The notes under the pieces: model-generated
Databases searched by the model: none
Seen by the model: only the letters and a program-made list of their open reading frames with translations
Told to the model about the DNA's origin: nothing
Shown here: piece by piece, positions 1-10,922 of the stretch
How the letters are laid out: each line of letters starts with the position of its first letter
How positions within the stretch are numbered: the stretch's first letter is position 1
Program-made: the position numbers and the translations under genes
Assembly (NCBI RefSeq): GCF_040436345.1
Contig: NC_133221.1
Coordinates: forward strand, 716,972-780,971
Direction of reading: 5' to 3'
Source: Pagrus major
Lineage: Eukaryota > Chordata > Actinopteri > Spariformes > Sparidae
DNA: 64,000 nucleotides

Positions 1-462
1 CTCTTCTTGACTCCTCTCCTTGTCTCCTCTCCTCTCCTTGTCTCCTCTCCTTGTCTCCTCTCCTTGTCTCCTCTCCTCTCCTTGTCTCCTCTTCTTGTCT
101 CCTCTTCTTGTCTCCTCTTCTTGTCTCCTCTCCTTGTCTCCTCTCCTTGACTCCTCTCCTTGTCTCCTCTCCTCTCCTTGTCTCCTCTCCTTGTCTCCTC
201 TCCTTGTCTCCTCTCCTCTCCTTGTCTCCTCTCCTTGTCTCCTCTCCTTGTCTCCTCTTCTTGTCTCCTCTCCTTGTCTCCTCTTCTTGTCTCCTCTCCT
301 TGTCTCCTCTCCTTGTCTCCTCTTCTTGTCTCCTCTCCTCTCCTTGTCTCCTCTCCTTGTCTCCTCTCCTTGTCTCCTCTTCTTGTCTCCTCTCCTTGTC
401 TCCTCTCCTTGTCTCCTCTTCTTGTCTCCTCTCCTTGTCTCCTCTCCTTGTCTCCTCTCTTC
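1..462. repeat. 13-bp polypyrimidine minisatellite
   Basis: The stretch is built from the unit CTCCTCTCCTTGT and close variants, cut off by the left window edge. Nearly every base on the + strand is C or T, broken only by the G of each unit. Because 13 is not a multiple of 3, all three + frames stay open and give false Ser/Leu/Pro-rich reading frames. It lies in the otud5 intron that precedes the first visible exon. Confidence 0.95.
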
Positions 463-1256
463 TGGGAGCCTGTCGATGAACCACAGTACCCAGAATGCTT
501 TGCAGCGAGCAGGCCGCTGCTGGTGGTCAGGGTGGGGTCAGGCTGTGAGTGTCAGATAAAAACGTTATCGACATCACCCAGTTCTCATTTATCAGGCCCC
601 GCCCCTTTCCTAGAATACTGTCCGGGCTGACCAATCAGAGCGCTGGTCGTAGTTTCCTGTGTGTGTGTGTGTGTGTGTGTGTGTGCGGTTGTGTGTGTGT
701 GTGTGTGTGGTTTGTTATTAATTCTGCAGAAGTCTATCTGGGTCGTTTCTCAGCAGCTCAGACGCGGTTTCTGTCGCCTCCTCTCTGCTTCTGTATCCGA
801 GTACTTTACTGAACTCAAGTAAATGTACTTAGTTACATTCCACCCTGCGTCCGTCATGTCGCCGTGGTTTCTGTTCGTCTCCTGATACTCATTGATTTTA
901 GGTTATCTGCTCACACGTTCCTGTCACAGTTCATTATGTGTGTGTGTGTGGAGCTCAGCCAATCACTGTGAAGCTGCTACACACCACCTGTGTGTCTGTT
1001 AGTGTGATGTTTTACACTCAGGACACAAAACAACACAACCAGCTGACACATGACAACACATTTCATCACAATTTACATAAAATAATAAGTTTTATTTCTC
1101 AGATAATTTGATGGAGCAGGACTGGAGTGAGTCATCTCACACACACACACACACACACGCACACATACACACACACACACACAGGGATATTCCCTCCGTT
1201 TCTGATACACACCTGCAGCTGCTCAACTGTTTGTGTTAGTTTTGTTATGAGTGACC

Positions 1257-1328
<72 letters not shown>

Positions 1329-1419
1329 ATGTTGTCAAAAAAGGTGATGCTGCTGAGCTTCTGACTGATGAACCGCGTGTGTGGTTCATCAGTCAGAAGC
1401 TACACAACTACACACCCAG

Positions 1420-1458
<39 letters not shown>

Positions 1459-1564
1459 TGATGAGAAAAAGGAAGTTGTCGGGGAGATTCTGAGAATCGC
1501 CGTGGTGACAGCCCATGTGACTTGCTGGAAAACAAACCAAACGCTCATTTGCATACCACGGCGG

Positions 1565-1628
<64 letters not shown>

Positions 1629-2350
1629 CCGACCAATCAGGGCAGACAATCCTTGGAAATCTGATTAATGACGTCAGGATTGGATTCAGAGTTGATTTGT
1701 GAGTAAATCTGAAGCTAAAGGCTGTGGCGGGTTAGCTTAGCTTAGCATACAGACTGTAACCAAAGGGAAACAGCTAGCATGGCCACATGTAAAGCTCACT
1801 GACGGACCACAGTTTCACAGGAAGTTCTGTTCGGTTTCGTCTCTCCGTCGCTGTTTTTGACAGTTTTCCCTCAGACGAGGCGTTCAGGTGTGTGTGGGAC
1901 AGACCGGCGTGAATCATCTTTTCTATGAGCTGTATTTGCATCGACGCGTCTCTTCATCACTGTCAGACAGCATGTCTGGTTACTATGACGACCAGAGATT
2001 TACATGTTTATTCTCCTGTTTTAATACATCTGACAGAAATATGAAAATGTAGTTGATTTGAATGTCGTCTTGTTTTTTTTCCTATGTGAGAAAACTCTAT
2101 TAAAAATGTTAAGCAACAATATCTGGTAGCTTCTACTTTGTCAAGAAACAGAGAGGGACGTAATAAACTTTATTTATATCACAGGAGTGAACAGGATGAA
2201 ACTGTTCCTTTAAATCAGTCAATTCTGACGAAACACAAAAACAAACGGGATGACGCTCACGCGGGTTCACACAGTGTCATCACCACTGTCACGTGTTCAC
2301 ACAGCTTCTTTAGTTTAACATCTGACCCGACCTCTCTCTCTGTGTCCCAG
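463..2350. other. otud5 intron, no exon recognised
   Basis: This is intronic sequence upstream of the first visible otud5 exon. The catalytic-cysteine exon, expected just before this intron, was looked for and not found, so it lies left of the window. The stretch holds (GT)n at 658-710, (CA)n at 1138-1184, (GT)n at 1258-1326, (CA)n at 1422-1455 and (GT)n at 1567-1626. A fish dispersed-repeat fragment with the motif 'aagtaaatgtacttagt' lies near 795-850. Confidence 0.7.
1356..1401. repeat. Perfect 19-bp inverted repeat
   Basis: Arms 1356-1374 and 1383-1401 are exact reverse complements, separated by the 8-base loop GCGTGTGT. The hairpin lies between (GT)n and (CA)n tracts in the otud5 intron. 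Confidence 0.9.
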
Positions 2351-3667
2351 CTGATCAGGTGTATGGAGATCAGGACATGCATGAAGTGGTCAGGAAACAC
2401 TGTATGGATTACCTGGTGAGTCAGCTGCTGATCATTAAAGCTGCAGTCTGTCCGTCCTCTGTCTCCGTCTCTACTAATAAAGTTGTTTTCCTTCCAGATG
2501 AAGAACGCCGACTATTTCTCCAACTACGTGACAGAGGACTTCACCACATACATCAACAGGAAGAGGAAAAACAATTGCCATGGCAACCACATCGAGATGC
2601 AGGCCATGGCTGAGATGTACAACAGACCGGTGGAGGTGTACCAGTACAGCACAGGTGAGTCCATCTGGCCAATAACAACCTCCACATCTGCCGTCATCAG
2701 CCAATCAAACCTGACCGCGCTTCCTCCTCCTCCTGCCACAGAGCCCATCAACACGTTCCATGGCATCCACCAGAACAACGACGAGCCAATCAGAGTGAGC
2801 TACCACCGCAACATCCACTACAACTCTGTGGTGAACCCCAACAAGGCGACGATCGGGGTCGGACTGGGACTGCCCGCCTTCAAACCCGGGGTAACAAACC
2901 AGACAGAGAGAGTGAGTGTGAGTGTGAGTGTGAGTGTGAGTGTGAGTGCGTGTGTGTGTGTGTGTGTGTGCGTGTGAAGTCACTGACGGTGGATCTCCCC
3001 CCCCCCCCCCCCAGTACGCAGAGCAGTCTCTGATGAAGTCGGCCATCAAGACGTCGGAGGAGTCGTGGATCGAGCAGCAGATGTTGGAGGACAAGAAGAG
3101 AGCGACGGACTGGGAGGCGACCAACGAGGCCATCGAGGAGCAGGTGGCCCGAGAGTCCTACCTGCAGTGGCTGCAGGACCAGGAGAAACAGGCCAGACAG
3201 GTACGAGGGGGGAGGCGGGGCTTACAGAGCAGCTCCACCTGTGAGCAGCAGACTGATGGTGTAAAATAGGTGGACTGCTCCTTTAGTTTCACTTGGACCT
3301 GAAAGCTTTTTAACATGTAAGTGTCCGTGATAAGAGACTGACACACGTCCTCTGTCCCTGAGTGTAGGACATGATAATATATAACCAGGACTAACATGTT
3401 GTCGTCAGCGTCCAAACTAAATCTTTACCGTCTTCTCACTTTCAGCCCCGTAAGGCCAGCGCCACCTGCAGCTCGGCGACGGCGGCGGCTTCCAGCGGAC
3501 TGGACGACTGGAGTGCCCGGTCGCCGCGGCAACGTGACTCCGACCCCTCCCACTCCGACCTCACGACTGCCCCGTCGACCAACAACAAGCCCCCCTCCCC
3601 CGCCGGAGCCGCCCTCATCCTGAGTAAACCCCCCTCCCCCTGCGCGCCAGGTAACACGCACGCACAC

Positions 3668-3712
<45 letters not shown>

Positions 3713-3909
3713 TGCACACACACGCACACACAAAAGACAGAACAGGAAACAGGAGACGATACAACAAGAGTCAAATTAAAGCATTAGCATTAGCACAGCT
3801 AGCTATTTGTTCAGAAGCTCATTCACTCAAACAGCTGATAAAACTAAACATGTTGTAACGTCATGAGGAAAACGTACGTTAGACTGTCGACCTGAATCCA
3901 CAACTGACC

Positions 3910-3972
<63 letters not shown>

Positions 3973-6522
3973 GTCCCAGTAATCAGAGTCGTCATCATTT
4001 GGAGTACAGAGCCATCATGCAGGAGATGTCGCCTACAGCGTTTGGTAAGAAACTGTTTCTGAAACCAAACTGTGTCCAGAGAGCAGCAGGACACAACTCT
4101 CCACCTGCTGCACACACCTGGACCACACACTCCACACTCTACACACACTCCACAGACTACACACTCTACACACTCTACACACACTCTACACACACTACAC
4201 ACTACACACTCTACACACTCTACAAAACAGCTGGACAGTACCTGCTGCTGCTCACCACGGTGGAGTGATGTTACTGCTCAGGCTGCTTCTCAGCTCGTTC
4301 AGGTGGTGAAATACGGTCACAGCTGCTGTTGTTGACCTCGCCGGCCACAGGGGGCAACAATGAGCCCATTCACTCAAGAAACAAAACTGGAAAAGCTGCA
4401 CAAAGATGAAATTTATGTTGTTATAAGTGTTTTGGATCAGTGTGCTGAGAGACTTCAGTGATGGAGACTAATGATGTGTTCACAACAAACCAACCAAACA
4501 GACAGATTACTTTGCTGTACATTAGCCGTAAGCTAACGAGCAACAGCACACACTTCAACCTCTGAGGGAAGTCAGCACTCAGCAGAGACTCTGGTTCTGG
4601 TTCTGGTTCTCTGTCTCCTCTCTGTAACGTTACGTTCATGAAGTAAAGTCCATTTCCCCTCCAGCTCCAGTCAGCAGTCAACAGAACAGAACCTGGAGGT
4701 CACCTCCGGTCACTGCTGCAGTCAGGCTGATAAACAGGAGTGAAGATAAATCACCTTTTTAATCCCACATATTACAAAGTAACTCTGAGCTCTGCTCCCG
4801 TCGGTGAACAGCTGCTACCAGATACTTTCACTGCTGCTGCTGTGTTTATGGCTCCAGGTACTGCAGTACTGCAGGTACTCTCACTGCTCATGAAGCCGTC
4901 AGTCAGTTTCTGTTGTTTACAGTAAAACCTCAACAGGAAGCAGCCAGGCAGCGCAGGGTGTGGTGTGTGTGCGTGTGCGTGTGTGCGTGTGCGTGTGTGC
5001 GTGTGTGTGTGTGTGTGTGCGTGTGTGTGCGTGCGTGCGTGTGTGCGTGCGTGCGTGCGTGTGTGTGTGTGTGTCACCCAGAGAAAACACACTTGCAGTT
5101 TGTGTATCTGTTGAGTTTAATCAGATGTTGACGGCTGGTATCTGTGAGCGCTGCAGTGTTTCTGTGTTATCAGAGAACAGAACAGAACCAAGATGTTCTG
5201 TTCTGTTTCATCACTTTACTCATTAAATTGTCTTTCTTGACATATAATCATGAGTTGTTACTCAGATCTAACTGGAGTCCTGTGACATGGTTGAGTTGAG
5301 AGTTGAGTCAGACTGGCAGGTGAAGACAAACAGTTCAGGTCCAGAAGTCCAGATGAAGTCGGTGTGTCGAGCTGCAGCCGTTAATCAGTTAGTTGTCAAC
5401 TCGTAAATGAATCTTGAATCAGTTTGAGATTTTTTAAATAAAAAGTGTCAGTTTGTTAAATGTGAATATTTCTGGTTTCTTCTTCGTCTGTGACAGTAAA
5501 CTGAACACCTGTGAGTTGTGTTAGCGGAGTGATGTTGTTGGTTAGCGCTCAACCTGCTGGTCATCAGTGTGTAGCATGTTAGCATGTTAGCATGCTAATG
5601 GTACGTGGCTGTAGACTCCAGTACTCAGTGTTGTAAAAAGTATCCAGCTCGAGTCAAAGTAAAGAAATCGTGCTGAAACTCACCCAAACAAATAGTACTC
5701 GAGTATTTGATATTAAATGTACTTAAGTATCAAAAGTACAAGTAAAAGTAAATTGTACCAACCAGATTATCAGAATCAGTGTTTTTTAATCTGATTGATG
5801 ATCAAATAAATTACTTTTAAATGTGCCGTCAGGCTCTGATGCAGCAAGTAATCTGTAATCTGTAGAGTAACTTACTGGACTCCAGAATGTTGACGAGTGG
5901 AAGTAACGTAACAGTACGAGTAACTGAAAACTGCACTGAAGTAAAGTACTTGAGTAAATGTACTGTACTTGGTTACAATGAGTCTATACTCAGTACGCCA
6001 ACACACTATGTAAGATTCAATCCATTAGTACACCAGGTGCAGAATATTACACTGGACTCTACGCTGGCCTAAATATCCCACAATGCACTGCAGTAGTGAC
6101 CACAACGTGTCCAACGTTTAAACTGTGAACTCTTCAGAAAGTCTCTGCTGACGTCAGCGTGGCTCCTCTTCTTTCTCCTGGTCTTTGTCTCCTATGGATG
6201 ATGTCAGCGAGGAGGCTGTGAGTGATGACACATAAACAACAGACAGACAAGTCCATCGTACAGCGGCGGCTGTCGTCATGGAGACAAGACGCACATGCAG
6301 AGTCTCTTCTCTCAGAGCAGACGGACAGTTGATTAGCGAGGAAACTACTCCATCCTGCTCCTCTACATTCATCTGATGTGTGTTTCAGGTCTGACGGACT
6401 GGGAGGACGATGAGATTCTGGCGTCGGTGCTGGCCGTCTCTCAGCAGGAGTACCTGGACAGCATGAAACACCAGAGCGCCGCCATGCATCGAGAGAGAGA
6501 GCCGTCACCCGACAGCAGCTGA
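2351..6522 (+). CDS. otud5: OTU deubiquitinase 5 (OTUD5/DUBA), 3' seven exons
   Basis: OTUD5 is an OTU-family cysteine deubiquitinase that trims K63- and K48-linked chains, for example on TRAF3 (known for the family). Seven exons were joined by GT-AG sites: 2351-2415, 2498-2654, 2742-2890, 3015-3200, 3446-3650, 3973-4044 and 6389-6522. They total 968 nt, in frame to TGA at 6520-6522 (321 full codons). The product opens with [20 protein letters not shown], continues through the OTU core ([15 protein letters not shown]) and reaches [11 protein letters not shown], which contains the catalytic His. An acidic/Arg-rich helix follows ([19 protein letters not shown]), then a Ser/Pro linker, then a ubiquitin-interacting-motif-like tail ([20 protein letters not shown]). 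The catalytic Asp/Cys exon and the Gly-rich N-terminus are off the left edge, so this is partial because of the window and shows no breakage. Synteny with pim2 and slc35a2 supports the assignment. Confidence 0.96.
2911..3014. repeat. (GTGA)n/(GT)n tract and C-run before an otud5 acceptor
   Basis: The intron 2891-3014 is only 124 nt. It is mostly GTGAGT-type repeats (2911-2976), then a run of about 14 C directly before the acceptor AG at 3013-3014. The C-run is the only polypyrimidine tract this exon has. Confidence 0.85.
3656..3732. repeat. (CA)n microsatellite
   Basis: An interrupted ACACAC/ACGCAC tract lies just inside the otud5 intron, after the donor at 3651. Confidence 0.9.
3911..3970. 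repeat. (GT)30 abutting an otud5 splice acceptor
   Basis: About 30 uninterrupted GT units run straight into the acceptor AG at 3971-3972 of the 72-nt otud5 exon 3973-4044. There is no conventional pyrimidine tract between repeat and acceptor. Confidence 0.93.
4118..4225. repeat. CACTCTACACA minisatellite
   Basis: Tandem variants of CACTCTACACA and CACACTACACA, about 10-12 bp per unit. Confidence 0.85.
4957..5075. repeat. (GT/GC)n alternating purine-pyrimidine tract
   Basis: About 118 bp of GTGTGCGT-type sequence. It is an uninterrupted purine-pyrimidine alternation with many CG steps, the classic composition for Z-DNA. Confidence 0.85.
5630..6000. repeat. Dispersed fish repeat (AAGTACAAGTAAAAGTAA type)
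   Basis: AT-rich sequence full of 'agtacttgagtaaatgtact' and 'aagtacaagtaaaagtaa' motifs, which recur in noncoding DNA of many teleosts. Shorter related pieces lie near 795-850 and 19760-19940. The exact element family was not identified. Confidence 0.55.
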
Positions 6523-6990
6523 TAGCCGGCTGACACACAAAAACACAACGATGACCTTTGACCTCCCCTCACCCCTTCCCCGCCCTCCACCACCCTGCCC
6601 CCTCCCCCGCCCCTGACCCACAGAAGGAGACCGACCCGGGAAAAAATAAACCATCAGACACAGAAATGCACACTTGTTTTTTTCTCCAGACGTTTCAACT
6701 CATCCACTCATCGCTCTCTTCATTCTGTCGTCTCCTCCTCCTCCCTCCTTGTTCCCTTCCCTCCTCTCCTCTCTGTCTCATCTCCTCCACCACCCTCCTT
6801 CCAACCAGTACCGATCCAGCATCACCCAACACCTCCTTCCATTTTCTGGTTTCAGATGGAGCTCAGTATTAATGCTGACGTGGCACAGTCGCAATTTAAT
6901 TTTTTGGTATTTGAACATTGGGCAGCTTTCAACAGGCGACACTGATGAGACTCATCATCACTTTACTTTTTAATATTTATCTTTAGGTGG
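6523..6990 (+). other. otud5 3'UTR and candidate polyadenylation signal
   Basis: A pyrimidine-rich 3'UTR follows the otud5 stop. A canonical AATAAA lies at 6645-6650, about 125 nt after the stop, so transcripts may end near 6665. A longer 3'UTR cannot be excluded. Confidence 0.55.
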
Positions 6991-8150
6991 CAACAAACCT
7001 CCTTCTGTTTGTAGCAGGATGTTAGCTCTGCGGCTATCAGGGCCATTGGTTTCAGTGAGGAATGCTAATCAGAACAGTGTCCAGTAAGCTATTAAGTCTT
7101 ACCTTGTTTTAAAGCTAGTTCCCTTTAGCACTGCTAACAAGCAGCATTACAGCAGTAGCTTAGCTACCTGTAGCGACATTTGTTCCTGCTCATTCTTACT
7201 TTCTCATGACTTCCACTGGCAGCCATTTTGTGCGGGGAACTAGAAATCTAAATTAAACGGTCTCATGCTAATCAGAATCAAAAGAGACGACCAGTGACCG
7301 GTCGGAAAAGTTAGCATGCTCGCTAAAGAGCACGCTATCACCTGAAGTCTTACTATATTTTTAAACTAGTTCCTTTTAACAATGCTAACAAAGCTGTGTT
7401 GCTGTTAGCTGAGCTGTCAATAGCAAAATTGTTTCCCCATTGTATCTCCCACCGGCAGCCATTTTGTTTGAGGAATGCTAGTCCCATGCTAATCAGAACT
7501 GAAAAAGAAAGCCACGCCAAAGGGACTGTATCAGTGTCCTGTCGGTAAAGTTGCGTGCTCTGTACAGAGCAAGCTCTCACATGAAGTCTTACTATGTTCT
7601 CAAGCTAGTTCACACGCTAACAACATGTGATGCTGTTAGCTGCAGATTGCAAACTTGTTTTCCTGTCATGTTTAACCTTCTGTCAGCGCCCGCCAGGTGA
7701 GGACAGTTAATAGAACCTGAACGAGACAACCATCCTAAGTGTACTGTATATCAGTGTCCTGTAGGCTAAGCTAGCATGCTGTTTAAAGAGGAAACTAGGA
7801 GGTGTAAAGCTACTCCCTGCTAACAAGCCACATTTCTGTTAGCTTAGTTTCTGCTGGATGAATAGTTTAGCCCTGATTCTTACATCTCCCATACCTCCCA
7901 CTGGCAGCCATTTTGTATGAAGAATGCTTATTATAATTGAAAAGACTGCCAGTCTGTGACAGAAAGGCAGTGTTAGCATGCTCAGTAGCGAGCAGGCTAA
8001 CACCTTATCATGTTTTAAAGCTAGTTCTTGCAGTCTTCAGGTTCCTAACACCGCTAACAAGCTGCTTCACAGTTAGCTTAGCGGCCATTAGTGAGATCAT
8101 GTCCCCCATCATCTTCACAGCTCCCACTGGCAGCCATTTTGTGTCGACCA
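6990..8150. repeat. Degenerate ~230-bp tandem array downstream of otud5
   Basis: Five diverged units each carry the block CTGGCAGCCATTTTGT, at about 7217, 7454, 7900 and 8127, with a decayed version near 7684. Spacing is about 215-237 bp. Each unit also repeats 'catgctaatcagaa', 'agtcttactatgtt' and 'aagctagttc' segments. No gene was found in it; frames are broken in all directions. Confidence 0.8.
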
Positions 8151-8235
8151 ACATACATTTACTTTCCATCGTTATCTGAGAAACAAAATGCCTCTTCACA
8201 GCCGGCAAAGACTCCACGGCCTGTAACTCCTCCTC

Positions 8236-8352
8236 TCTCCCTTTCGTCTTCCTCTTCCTCTTCCTCTTCCTCTTCCTCTTCCTCTTCCTCTTCCTCCGCC
8301 TCACCACCATTACCTCCATGAGCATCATCATCATCATCATCATCATCATCAG
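8236..8352. repeat. (CTTCCT)n and (ATC)n tracts
   Basis: Hexamer TTCCTC repeats run from about 8248 to 8295 and an ATC trinucleotide tract from about 8323 to 8350. They generate false Ser- and Asp-rich reading frames. Confidence 0.9.
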
Positions 8353-8639
8353 ACTTATTTAGCTGCATGTTTAATTGACCACGACCAATATCATCATAGA
8401 GAAAAAGCGACAAATAAGAAAAGGAGAGAAAAAAAAAAGAGAATTGTCATACTTATCCTCTTAATGATTGATTATTGTTGTTATTATTAATATTATAAGT
8501 TTGTTTTATTTTATTTTCTTGTTTGGGATGAAAAGATCTTTTTTTTCTTGGAATAAAAAGAGGAAAATGTTTCTGAAAAAACAAACGTTTGGGAGATTTA
8601 TTTGTTTTGTGCACACGAACACACTGAACATCTTTAATT

Positions 8640-8810
8640 TCTTCTTCTTCTGTCTCAAATTGTCTCAAATCGTCTCAGAGTGTCTCAGAGCGTCTCAGAG
8701 CGTCTCAGAGTGTCATTAACGTGACAGATCGTCTCAGAGCGTCTCAGAGTGTCATTAACGTGACAGATCGTCTCAGAGCGTCTCAGAGTGTCATTAACGT
8801 GACATTAAAA
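8640..8810. repeat. GTCTCAGAGC / 39-bp tandem repeat
   Basis: A 10-bp unit GTCTCAGAGY is nested in a 39-bp unit ending in GTCATTAACGTGACAGATC. The larger unit is present about three times, nearly identical. Confidence 0.9.
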
Positions 8811-9126
8811 CGGCGAGACTTAAAATGTGTTTGAGCTGCTGACACACGTCAAAGTTCACGTGTTCACTGAAACATGAAGCGACTGCAGAGTTCACTGATC
8901 GATCAGTGCCTCAGCTTTCTGCCAGACAGAGAGGGGGACAGACTTCAGGTTGTGGCGGACCCTGCCACAGTTATGGAAGCTCATTTCTGCCAAAAGAAAA
9001 AAAATAAGATGAAAACTAATCTGATGAACTAATATTCCCACTGGAAATCATAATTATGAGATATAAAGACGTAATTTATCCAATAATGTTGAATTTTTTT
9101 AATCTCACAGCTGTGATTTACCATGG
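8811..9126. other. Intergenic sequence with a shared palindromic motif
   Basis: No gene was seen. An 18-bp partly palindromic motif TGTGGCGGACCCTGCCAC (8951-8968) recurs in opposite orientation at 63854-63871, suggesting a dispersed element. Confidence 0.6.
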
Positions 9127-9885
9127 AAATATACATGTATATATACATATACATATACATATATATATATGTATATATACATATATGTATATGTATATAT
9201 ACATATACATATATGTATATATACATATACATATACATATACATATATATGTATATGTATATATATATGTATATATACATATATGTATATATACATATAC
9301 ATATATGTATATATACATATATGTATATGTATATGTATATATACATATATGTATATGTATATATACATATATGTATATATACATATATGTATATATACAT
9401 ATATGTATATATACATATATATGTATATGTATATATACATATACATATACATATACATATATATGTATATATACATATATGTATATATACATATACATAT
9501 ATGTATATATACATATATGTATATATACATATATGTATATATACATATATGTATATATACATATATGTATATATACATATATGTATATATACATATATGT
9601 ATATGTATATATACATATATGTATATATACATATATGTATATATACATATATGTATATATACATATATGTATATGTATATATACATATATGTATATATAC
9701 ATATATGTATATATACATATATGTATATATACATATATATGTATATGTATATATACATATATATGTATATGTATATATACATATATATGTATATATACAT
9801 ATACATATACATATATATGTATATATACATATATGTATATATACATATATATGTATATATACGTATATATGTATATATGTGTATG
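9127..9885. repeat. Self-complementary TATACATA satellite
   Basis: About 760 bp of ATATACATATATGT-type units made only of TA, CA and TG steps. The unit is its own reverse complement, so the array can fold back anywhere along its length. It gives Met/Tyr/Ile/Val frames on both strands that are not genes. Confidence 0.95.
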
Positions 9886-10369
9886 AATGTATAGTGTTTG
9901 AATCCAGGCTCAGTCGTCATCGTGTCTCTGAGTGAGTCGTCATGACTTCATCGTTCTGAATAAACGTCATCACACTAAAGATGTATTTATGTGATAACAG
10001 CTGTTTTATAGTAATGAGATGTTATTGGACCATAAACAACAACAAGATGTTTGTTTGTTTGTTTGTTTGTTTGTTTGTTTGTTTTACTGACAGATGTTTG
10101 AAATGTTTCTGCAGGACCGTAAAAGGAGTCAGTGTGTGTGTGTGTGTGTGTGTGTGTGAGTGTGTGTGTGTGAGTGTGTGTGACATTTATTCTGACAGGA
10201 AGTGCTCGAACAGTTTCATACCAGGAAGTGAGCGACTGGTGCGCAGAGGAACCGCTGCTTTATTTCAGTACAGCTCGCGCTCTGTTAACCTGACCGTGTG
10301 TGTGAGTGTGTGTGTGTGTGTGTGAGTGTGTGTGTGTGTGTGTGAGTGTGTGTGAGTGTGTGTGTGTGT

Positions 10370-10412
<43 letters not shown>

Positions 10413-10461
10413 TGTGTGTGTGTGTGTGAGTGTGTGTGTGTGAGTGTGTGTGAGTGTGTGT

Positions 10462-10495
<34 letters not shown>

Positions 10496-10530
10496 GTGTG
10501 TGTGTGTGTGTGTGTGTGTTTGGGGGGAAA
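9886..10530. other. Intergenic sequence upstream of pim2 with (TTTG)n and (GT)n tracts
   Basis: No gene was recognised. (TTTG)n lies near 10048-10084, (GT)n near 10131-10192, and a long (GT)n with regular GTGAGT interruptions at 10294-10520. Confidence 0.85.
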
Positions 10531-10589
10531 CCCCGCCTCCTTCCCGTCACCAGCGCGCGCTGTTATGAATTCTACGAATTCCTCACGCG

Positions 10590-10750
10590 GGATTTGAATA
10601 TTCATGAGTTCAACCGCAGCTTGAATCTGATTGGCGGGACGGTTCAAAACATTGAACCACGTCTCAGCGCTGATTGGACAGCGAGGCCGACGGGGGCGTG
10701 GTCAGACTGAGGGGTATAAATGCAGAACAAAACAGTGTCGTAGAGCAGAA
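10590..10750 (+). promoter_or_regulatory. pim2 core promoter (CCAAT, E2F-like, GC box, TATA)
   Basis: Two inverted CCAAT boxes (ATTGG at 10630-10634 and 10673-10677) precede a GC-box-like GGGGGCGTGG (about 10692-10701) and a TATA box TATAAA at 10715-10720. The first CCAAT box overlaps TTGGCGGGAC, an E2F-like site. TTTGAA/TTGAA elements resembling the cell-cycle CHR lie close by. Transcription would start near 10745, leaving a 5'UTR of about 180 nt before the ATG at 10923. Confidence 0.7.
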
Positions 10751-10922
10751 ACGGGTCAGAACCGAGTGCGGCTTCAGTCTGAGCAGCAGAACAAAGTGTT
10801 TTATATCCGCTGGGTTTGGATTTAAGAGGCGGGAACAGGCGGGGCAGCTCCAGCAGGGTTACAGAGGAATTGAACCAGCAACTCGATGATGGATGTTACC
10901 AACTGACCCAACTCTCCAGAAC

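Larger units (their letters stand above)
4045..6388. other. Last otud5 intron, repeat-rich
   Basis: This 2.3-kb intron separates the last two otud5 exons. It holds a CACTCTACACA minisatellite (about 4118-4225), a GT/GC alternating tract (about 4957-5075) and a dispersed fish repeat (about 5630-6000). No exon or RNA gene was recognised. Confidence 0.75.

Noticed and set aside
20-630. Overlapping + frames of Ser/Leu/Pro
   Set aside because: Artefact of the 13-bp polypyrimidine minisatellite, open in all three frames.
9029-9935. Several 230-276 codon Tyr/Ile/Met/Val frames on both strands
   Set aside because: All derive from the self-complementary TATACATA repeat, which lacks stops in many frames by composition.
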